Assembly: GCA_002333125.1 (NCBI GenBank)
Contig: DDBM01000103.1
Span: 1-14,494 of the forward strand
Direction: 5' to 3'
Origin: Moraxellaceae bacterium UBA2032
Lineage (GTDB): Bacteria; Pseudomonadota; Gammaproteobacteria; Pseudomonadales; Moraxellaceae
Length of the DNA stretch: 14,494 nt
Shown here one piece after another: positions 8,135 to 14,494 of the stretch (position 1 is the stretch's first letter; each line of letters begins with the position of its first letter). Under the pieces are notes generated by a model. It saw nothing but the letters and a program-made list of their open reading frames with translations. It did not search any database and was not told the origin of the DNA. Position numbers and translations under genes: made by a program.

Positions 8135-8250
8135 AAAACCATATAGAAATTTGTGCTACATTGAAGCTTTACACACATGATTAAAAATAAATAAAGGATA
8201 CATTGAGCGTTTTTTAAGATTAACAGGTCTAATAGATTAAGGAGAAATAA
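8135..8250. promoter_or_regulatory. Divergent control region between the M23 and DUF4124 genes
   Basis: These 116 AT-rich bases separate two divergent genes, so promoters for both should lie here. On the plus strand a clear AAGGAG Shine-Dalgarno (8239-8244) sits 6 bases before the ATG at 8251. TTGAAG (8161-8166) and TTTACA (8168-8173) are -35-like, but no convincing -10 box stands at the right distance from either. No good promoter could be picked on the minus strand. Confidence 0.35.
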
Positions 8251-8613
8251 ATGTCCTCAAAAATAGTTGTGATTATGTTAGTAGGAGCGGCGATATTTGC
8301 TTGGACAGAGAAAGATGCTCTAAAAAAGCAATGGCAGAAGTATTTTAAAAGCCAAGCAAATGCAACACAAACTGCTATTTATACATGGAAAGATGAAGAT
8401 GGGACGATACATTTTTCGTCAACACCTGATAATAAAAATGCCAAATTAAGTACTATTGATACAGGCAAAATAACACGTTTAGAACCCTTGCCAGAGCCTC
8501 AAAAAGTACAACCTAAAGAAGATAAACTACTGTTACTAAAAATGCGTGAGGAGTTAGAAGCTAATAGAAACAAAATGCAAGAAGAAAAAGAACGTCGAGT
8601 CATGCAACAGTAA
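8251..8613 (+). CDS. Small membrane-anchored DUF4124 protein
   Basis: This 120-residue protein has an N-terminal hydrophobic segment (about residues 4-18, KIVVIMLVGAAIFAW), probably a membrane anchor. A DUF4124 motif follows, AIYTWKDEDGTIHFSSTPD at about residues 42-60, matching the family's usual Y-x-W-x-D-x-x-G-x-x-H-x-S-x-T-P pattern. The C-terminal third (about 84-120) is highly charged, rich in Glu, Lys and Arg, and likely a helix or coiled coil. DUF4124 proteins are common in the periplasm of proteobacteria, and their function is not established. The start is well supported by AAGGAG 6 bases upstream. It is followed by the lipase gene on the same strand after an 88-base gap, so the two could share a transcript; a working link is not shown. 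Confidence 0.85.
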   Translation: MSSKIVVIMLVGAAIFAWTEKDALKKQWQKYFKSQANATQTAIYTWKDEDGTIHFSSTPDNKNAKLSTIDTGKITRLEPLPEPQKVQPKEDKLLLLKMREELEANRNKMQEEKERRVMQQ

Positions 8614-8701
8614 CATATTGCCGACAATGACACATTGAAGTTAGCTATGCAAAAGCGTTATAACAGACCACTGAAAATAATATTAAAATTGGAGTATTCC
8701 C

Positions 8702-11026
8702 ATGATAAAAACACGTCTTTCGGTTGCCATACTAGCTGCAACCCTTGCCTTAACAGGTTGTATTGGTGATGACGAGCAAGAACAAGCAGTCACCGAATCT
8801 TATGTGGGTTTTGACCCTGTCGTTGCTTCTGCCGATAATGCCCATTTACCTGCAGCTCAACAACGTGGCCCCGTGATTCCTTTTCCGTTTGATGCTTTGT
8901 TTGCAAATTCAACTACACCAACTTTAAATATTCCTAACTCTGTCACTGACCCTAATCCATTGGTGACTCAGGCGAATCTTCAAGATGGATTTTCAACTAC
9001 TGCATCTTGGTTTATAGATGTTTTTGGTATGGTTAATTTGGATACGGTTGCTGCTGATAAAGACAATCCTTTATCAAATAATCTGATGATTATCAATAAG
9101 TCAACTGGTCAACCTCTAATGTATGGTACTGATTTTGCTGTTCAAACCTCTACTGTTAAGGATGATTCGGGTGTGCCAATTAGCGCACAACGTACCCGTT
9201 TGTTGATTGAACCTCTCAAGCCACTTACTCCAAACACAACTTATGTTGTTTTGTTGAAGAAAGGCGTTAAAACCATGAATGGTGGCATGGTTCAACCCAG
9301 TTTTATGTTTAACTACTTAAACAGTGACACAAAAATTAAGGATGTCAAAGATAGTTATTTTAATCGCTTTAATCCTACAGAAATAGGCACCTTAGAAGCC
9401 TTGCGGGACTTGGTTCGTAATAAAGTTGTCAATACTTTAAAGGCGATACCTGTACTTGGGGTTACAGATAGTAATGTATTGTTGGCGTATAGCGTGACTA
9501 CCCAAAGCACCACTAAAACCTTAGATAAAGTTGTTGCTCAGTCGTTGGCTGGTGATATTGCTGCTTTTCCGACAGGGAAAACAACCCAAGATTTAATTCC
9601 TACGCTACCTGCCAATGCTGATTTGTATGTGGGGACGTTAAAAGTGCCTTATTATATGGAAACGCAAGCAGATGCAAGCTCAGCTAATCCAGCTCCTATT
9701 TTAAGTACTTTTTGGAAGGCTGATGCTACTCAACCTGATAATGCAGCTAGCTTTTTGGGTGTAGATGGTGCTTGTGCTGCGTATGCAGCTAAGCCGAGTC
9801 TCAGTACCACTACTTGCTTTCCAATGCCTGTTAAAAAGCATGACCAAACCATTCCCATGTTAATTAGTGTGCCTAAAACTCCTAAACCATCAACAGGTTG
9901 GCCAGTTGTAATTTTTCAACATGGTATTACAGGTAATAGAACCAATATGTTACCTATTGCGCCTGCATTTGCTCAAGCTGGCTATGTCGTGGTTGCTATT
10001 GATTTGCCCTTGCATGGTATTTTGCCAACAGATGATGCAAAAGCACTTAGGATTCCAGGTGTTTCTGAGCGGACGTTTGATGCAGACTTTGTAAATAATG
10101 ATAATCCAGACGATGCAAAACCTGATGGTAAAGCAGATCCTTCGGGCTCGTACTTTATTAATTTAGGTAGTCCACTCACCAGTCGTGATAATGTGAGACA
10201 AGGTGCTGCTGATATTTTAGTGCTTGCCAAGAGTTTAGGAAATTTAGACCTTGACGGGGTTGCAGGTGGTGATATTGATACCTCGAAAATTCGTTTTACA
10301 GGTATTTCCTTGGGTGCAATCGTCGGGACGGTTGCGTTAGGGGCGGATAAAGATAAAGTTATTGGTGCCGCGTCGTTATCTGTAGGTAGTGGTGGGATTG
10401 CCAAAATGCTCGATGCTTCTTATGCCTATGGGCCAAGAATTGTAAAAGGGCTTGTTAATAAAGAAAAACCAGAAAAAACAGTATTTGAGGGCACAGACAA
10501 ATACGAAGGCTTTATGCGTTTTGCTCAAACTTTAACTGATGCAGGTGATCCAATTAATTTTGCACTTGATGCAAAAAATAATCATCCAATATTGTTTACC
10601 GAGGTGCTTGGCGACTTAGTTGTGCCTAACAAAGCTATTAAAACTACCGATTTGCTTGCAGAAGAACGGCCATTTTATGACAGCGTTGGAGCGACTGGTT
10701 ATTTGTCAGGTACAAATGCATTAGTAAGTATCATGGGCTTAGATCAGTCAATGCCTGCTGTAGATATTGCAGCTATTACGCCTACTCAGCAAGTCAATGG
10801 AGCTGGATTAGGAGTGTTGGTTAAATTTAAGCAAGGCCAGAGCAAACATGCCTCATTGATTGATCCGAGACATCCTAAAGATGAAGATACTATGGATGCT
10901 ATTGTGGCAACTGAGACAGAAAAAGCTCTTTATTTAGCTGTTACTCAAGAAATGCAACGTCAAACAGTAAACTTTATTGTGTCTAATGGTGTATGTTTAC
11001 CCATTGGCCAAAATTGTGCGTTTTAA
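8702..11026 (+). CDS. Lipoprotein lipase/lysophospholipase of the VolA / Pla-1-cef family
   Basis: This large alpha/beta-hydrolase lipoprotein (774 residues) probably frees fatty acids from lysophospholipids or other lipids at the cell surface, as VolA does in Vibrio. The signal peptide ends in a lipobox LTGC with Cys20 to be lipidated; Ile at +2 argues for outer-membrane sorting. The first ~300 residues fit the 'bacterial virulence factor lipase N-terminal' domain (PDPxVxAxx-like entry, GPVIPFPFDALF, RLLIEPLKPLTPNTTYVVLL). The hydrolase part has an oxyanion HG at 407-408 (FQHGITG), the nucleophile elbow GISLG with Ser536, a likely acid Asp638 (LGDLVVPN) and a likely base His716 (SKHASL). Cysteine pairs 358/372 and 765/772 may form disulfides. 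GGAG at 8691-8694 supports the start. In Vibrio the partner gene is fadL, a fatty-acid porin; none is next to this gene. Confidence 0.88.
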   Translation: MIKTRLSVAILAATLALTGCIGDDEQEQAVTESYVGFDPVVASADNAHLPAAQQRGPVIPFPFDALFANSTTPTLNIPNSVTDPNPLVTQANLQDGFSTTASWFIDVFGMVNLDTVAADKDNPLSNNLMIINKSTGQPLMYGTDFAVQTSTVKDDSGVPISAQRTRLLIEPLKPLTPNTTYVVLLKKGVKTMNGGMVQPSFMFNYLNSDTKIKDVKDSYFNRFNPTEIGTLEALRDLVRNKVVNTLKAIPVLGVTDSNVLLAYSVTTQSTTKTLDKVVAQSLAGDIAAFPTGKTTQDLIPTLPANADLYVGTLKVPYYMETQADASSANPAPILSTFWKADATQPDNAASFLGVDGACAAYAAKPSLSTTTCFPMPVKKHDQTIPMLISVPKTPKPSTGWPVVIFQHGITGNRTNMLPIAPAFAQAGYVVVAIDLPLHGILPTDDAKALRIPGVSERTFDADFVNNDNPDDAKPDGKADPSGSYFINLGSPLTSRDNVRQGAADILVLAKSLGNLDLDGVAGGDIDTSKIRFTGISLGAIVGTVALGADKDKVIGAASLSVGSGGIAKMLDASYAYGPRIVKGLVNKEKPEKTVFEGTDKYEGFMRFAQTLTDAGDPINFALDAKNNHPILFTEVLGDLVVPNKAIKTTDLLAEERPFYDSVGATGYLSGTNALVSIMGLDQSMPAVDIAAITPTQQVNGAGLGVLVKFKQGQSKHASLIDPRHPKDEDTMDAIVATETEKALYLAVTQEMQRQTVNFIVSNGVCLPIGQNCAF

Positions 11027-11047
11027 TGTTGAGTGAAGCTAAATTCG

Positions 11048-11103
11048 AGGGTGAGCCCATGTGTTCACTCTAAAGAGAGAGGCGGACCTATGTGTCTGCC
11101 TCT
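11048..11103 (+). other. Two tandem look-alike hairpins between the lipase gene and guaB
   Basis: Hairpin 1 pairs 11048-11056 with 11063-11071 (9 base pairs, two of them G-U) around the loop CCATGT. Hairpin 2 pairs 11078-11087 with 11094-11103 (10 base pairs, one G-U) around the loop CTATGT. Six bases separate them. The loops are nearly identical while the stems differ and still pair, as in a duplicated RNA element whose pairing was kept. They begin 22 bases after the lipase stop. A run of Ts is lacking after either, so they are at best atypical terminators; a 3'-end stabilising or protein-binding role is equally possible. Confidence 0.55.
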
Positions 11104-11121
11104 GCTTTCATATATCCAATT

Positions 11122-11180
11122 TTGACTCATCGCGTATTAACCCTTTAATCCCACGCCATGACAGACTATAATTGCGCGAC
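11122..11180 (+). promoter_or_regulatory. Promoter region of guaB
   Basis: A perfect -10 hexamer TATAAT lies at 11167-11172, with a poor -35 (TTTAAT, 11144-11149) 17 bases before it. A second possible pair is TTGACT (11122-11127) with TTTAAT (11144-11149), 16 bases apart. The bases after TATAAT are TGCGCGAC, a GC-rich discriminator of the kind linked to growth-rate and ppGpp control; E. coli guaBA is known to be under such control. Transcription from the perfect box would start near 11179, leaving a leader of about 33 bases. No PurR-type operator (ACGCAAACG-like palindrome) was seen. Confidence 0.55.
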
Positions 11181-11193
11181 TTTATTTTCTTAG

Positions 11194-12678
<1,485 letters not shown>

Positions 12679-12690
12679 TTCCTTTTTTAT

Positions 12691-12770
12691 CTCCCTCTCC
12701 TTATAGGAGAGGGCAGGGGTGAGGTTGTTATTTATCCCCTCACCCTAACCCTCTCCCAAAGGAAGAGGGA
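12691..12770. repeat. Pair of inverted REP-like palindromes between guaB and guaA
   Basis: Unit 1 has a perfect 8-bp stem, CCCTCTCC (12693-12700) and GGAGAGGG (12706-12713), loop TTATA, then the tail AGGGGTGAGG (12715-12724). Unit 2 is the same element in opposite orientation: head CCCCTCACCC (12736-12745), then CCCTCT (12749-12754) pairing with AGAGGG (12764-12769). Together they form a BIME-like pair, and the two tails (GGGTGAGG and CCTCACCC) can also pair with each other. A third copy follows guaA. Such GAGAGGG/GGGGTGAGG palindromes occur as dispersed repeats in many gammaproteobacteria. In this transcript they may slow 3' decay or adjust guaA relative to guaB. Confidence 0.8.
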
Positions 12771-12789
12771 ATATTCTTAGAGTATTCCT

Positions 12790-14352
12790 ATGCAAGTTGA
12801 TATTAAAGCCCACCGTATTTTGATTTTAGATTTTGGCTCTCAATATAGCCAACTCATTGCGCGTCGGGTGCGTGAGTTAGGTGTGTATTGTGAATTACAC
12901 GCCTTTGATATGTTAGAAGAAGACATTAAAGCCTTTCACCCCAACGGCGTTATTTTGTCGGGTGGCCCCGAAAGTGTTACCGAAGCCAATAGCCCTCGTG
13001 CGCCCGAAATTGTCTTTAATTTAGGCATTCCTGTGTTAGGTATTTGTTATGGTATGCAAACCATGGCGCAACAATTGGGCGGTTTAGTTGAAGGCTCGAG
13101 TGTGCGTGAATTTGGTTATGCCGAAGTGCATATTGACCAAGCCGATGCTTTATTTAAGGGCATTGAAGACCGCGCCAATTTTATTGATGTGTGGATGAGT
13201 CATGGTGACAAAGTCACCCGCTTGCCGCAAGATTTTGTCATTACAGCCAGTACAGCCAGTTGCCCTATTGCGGCCATGAGCTTTGAGGCCAAAAACTTTT
13301 ATGGTATGCAATTTCATCCCGAAGTGACACATACTCTACAAGGCGAAGCTTTATTAAGTCGTTTTGTGCGTGATATTTGCGCTTGTGATGATTTGTGGAC
13401 ACCTGCCCAAATTGTTGAAGACAGCATTCATCGTATTCGTGAGCAAGTAGGCTCAGACCACGTTTTATTGGGCTTGTCGGGTGGGGTAGACTCTTCTGTG
13501 GTTGCTGCGTTATTGCATCGCGCCATTGGTACACAATTAACCTGTGTTTTTGTAGATAACGGTTTGTTACGCAAAAATGAAGGCGATATGGTCATGGAGA
13601 TGTTTGCCAACAATATGGGCGTAAAAGTGATTCGTGTTGATGCCGAAGAACGCTTTTTAAGTCAACTACATGGTGTAAATGACCCCGAGCAAAAACGTAA
13701 AATTATTGGCCGTGTTTTTGTTGAGGTTTTTGACACCGAATCGTCTAAAATTGCCAATGTTAAATGGTTGGCGCAAGGCACTATTTACCCTGATGTGATT
13801 GAGTCTGCGGCCAGTAAAACAGGCAAAGCTCATGTTATTAAGTCACATCATAATGTGGGTGGTTTACCTGCTGATATGAAGCTGTCGTTACTTGAACCAT
13901 TACGTGAGCTGTTTAAAGACGAAGTGCGTAAATTAGGCTTAGCGTTAGGTTTGCCTTACGACATGGTGTATCGTCATCCGTTTCCCGGTCCGGGTTTAGG
14001 GGTGCGTATTTTGGGTGAAGTCAAAAAAGAATACGCCGATGTACTGCGTGAAGCCGATGCGATTTTTTTAGAAGAATTGCATAAAGCAGGTTGGTATCAT
14101 CGTACCAGTCAATCATTTGCGGTATTTTTGCCCGTAAAATCGGTTGGTGTGGTGGGTGATGGTCGCCGTTATGCGTGGGTGATTGCCTTGCGTGCTGTAG
14201 AGACTATTGATTTTATGACGGCTCGTTGGGCGCATTTGCCGTATGATTTAATCGAAAAAGTATCTAACCGTATTATTAACGAAATTGCAGGCGTGTCGCG
14301 TGTGGTATATGACGTTTCGTCTAAACCACCTGCAACTATTGAATGGGAATAA
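12790..14352 (+). CDS. guaA: GMP synthase (glutamine-hydrolysing)
   Basis: GuaA turns XMP into GMP using ATP and ammonia released from glutamine, the last step after GuaB. The N-terminal class I glutamine amidotransferase domain (about 8-200) shows [11 protein letters not shown], the nucleophile Cys86 in GICYGMQTM, and His176 and Glu178 in FHPEVTH. The ATP-pyrophosphatase domain begins with the PP-loop SGGVDSS at 230-236. The C-terminal dimerisation domain has [11 protein letters not shown] and ends in PPATIEWE, the standard end of the family. At 520 residues it is complete (525 in E. coli). A modest AGAG site (12779-12782) lies 7 bases before the ATG, inside the loop of a small hairpin formed by GGAATA (12768-12773) and TATTCC (12783-12788). 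guaB and guaA are probably one transcript. Confidence 0.98.
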   Translation: MQVDIKAHRILILDFGSQYSQLIARRVRELGVYCELHAFDMLEEDIKAFHPNGVILSGGPESVTEANSPRAPEIVFNLGIPVLGICYGMQTMAQQLGGLVEGSSVREFGYAEVHIDQADALFKGIEDRANFIDVWMSHGDKVTRLPQDFVITASTASCPIAAMSFEAKNFYGMQFHPEVTHTLQGEALLSRFVRDICACDDLWTPAQIVEDSIHRIREQVGSDHVLLGLSGGVDSSVVAALLHRAIGTQLTCVFVDNGLLRKNEGDMVMEMFANNMGVKVIRVDAEERFLSQLHGVNDPEQKRKIIGRVFVEVFDTESSKIANVKWLAQGTIYPDVIESAASKTGKAHVIKSHHNVGGLPADMKLSLLEPLRELFKDEVRKLGLALGLPYDMVYRHPFPGPGLGVRILGEVKKEYADVLREADAIFLEELHKAGWYHRTSQSFAVFLPVKSVGVVGDGRRYAWVIALRAVETIDFMTARWAHLPYDLIEKVSNRIINEIAGVSRVVYDVSSKPPATIEWE

Positions 14353-14364
14353 TGTGATACAACG

Positions 14365-14397
14365 CCCTCTCTCTATGGGAGAGGGTTGGGGTGAGGG
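14365..14397. repeat. Single REP-like palindrome downstream of guaA
   Basis: This is a third copy of the element found between guaB and guaA. CCCTCT (14365-14370) pairs with AGAGGG (14380-14385), extended by C14371/G14379, and the tail TTGGGGTGAGGG (14386-14397) follows in the same orientation as unit 1. It begins 13 bases after the guaA stop. No T-tract follows, so it is not an ordinary terminator. The end of its tail lies at Shine-Dalgarno distance from the next ATG. Confidence 0.8.
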
Positions 14398-14405
14398 CTT
14401 AAATC

Positions 14406-14494
14406 ATGTCTCTTTCTGCAAAAATTGAAAATACCGAAGCCGCGCTGTTAGAGTTAATCTTGTTTTTTGTGCGTCATAGTTTGCCTGCATGGCC
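14406..14494 (+). CDS. 5' end of an unidentified gene, cut by the window edge
   Basis: An ATG at 14406 opens a frame of 29 codons that runs off the window. It starts MSLSAKIENTEAALLELI, then LFFVRHSLPAW. GAGGG at 14393-14397, 8 bases upstream, is a good Shine-Dalgarno and is part of the REP-like element's tail. The fragment is too short to assign. It does not look like TadA, the tRNA adenosine deaminase often found after guaA in related bacteria. A chance open frame cannot be ruled out, but the start signal and even amino-acid mix favour a real gene. Confidence 0.5.
   Translation, partial: MSLSAKIENTEAALLELILFFVRHSLPAW

Noticed and set aside
9982..10404. Antisense open frame of 140 codons within the lipase gene
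   Set aside because: It runs opposite the conserved hydrolase core. Its Pro/Ser/Ala-rich product looks like the complement of Gly/Asp/Leu codons, not a protein family.
12691..12770. CRISPR array or intrinsic terminator at the guaB-guaA gap
   Set aside because: The units are inverted palindromes with no regular spacers, and no T-tract follows either stem; they fit REP-like elements.
13150..13613. Three short antisense open frames within guaA
   Set aside because: They overlap one another and lie opposite the highly conserved amidotransferase and PP-loop regions; no start signal or family match was seen.
14406..14494. tadA, expected after guaA from related gene orders
   Set aside because: The N-terminus lacks the early W-M-x-x-A-L-like deaminase start, and nothing resembling the zinc motif is reached before the window ends.

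Overview
The window looks like ordinary chromosome from a gammaproteobacterium of low to moderate GC. The basis is the E. coli-like forms of Der, GuaB and GuaA, the der ... guaB-guaA gene order, a VolA/Pla-1-type lipase lipoprotein, a BarA-like hybrid kinase and short REP-like palindromes. A lipolytic Moraxellaceae- or Thiotrichales-like organism would fit, but genus cannot be read from this sequence. Every base lies in or close to a gene, and no gap between genes exceeds about 190 bases.

Layout. (1) 2-1396: der, a ribosome-assembly GTPase, ending in a hairpin with a T-tract that runs into the next start codon. (2) 1440-6645: three genes in one direction, a TonB-dependent outer-membrane receptor, a periplasmic ABC-type binding protein and a hybrid sensor kinase whose start overlaps the binding-protein gene. 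There is no ABC permease or ATPase, so this reads as a ligand-sensing chain across the envelope rather than a transporter. It is the best candidate here for a little-described system. (3) 6642-8134, minus strand: an M23 peptidase gene and an Sfp-type phosphopantetheinyl transferase gene, joined by an ATGA overlap and running tail to tail into the kinase gene with overlapping stop codons. (4) 8251-11026: a small DUF4124 membrane protein, then a large lipoprotein lipase. (5) 11048-11103: two look-alike hairpins in tandem, followed by a promoter region with a perfect -10 box. (6) 11212-14352: guaB and guaA, which convert IMP to XMP to GMP, with REP-like palindromes between and after them. (7) 14406-end: the first 29 codons of an unidentified gene whose Shine-Dalgarno sequence lies within the tail of a REP-like element.

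The outer genes (der, guaB, guaA) are housekeeping genes with conserved order; the block from 1440 to 11026 is the variable filling and deals mostly with the cell envelope: outer-membrane receptor, sensing, peptidoglycan hydrolysis and surface lipolysis. No mobile element, tRNA, rRNA or CRISPR array was seen.
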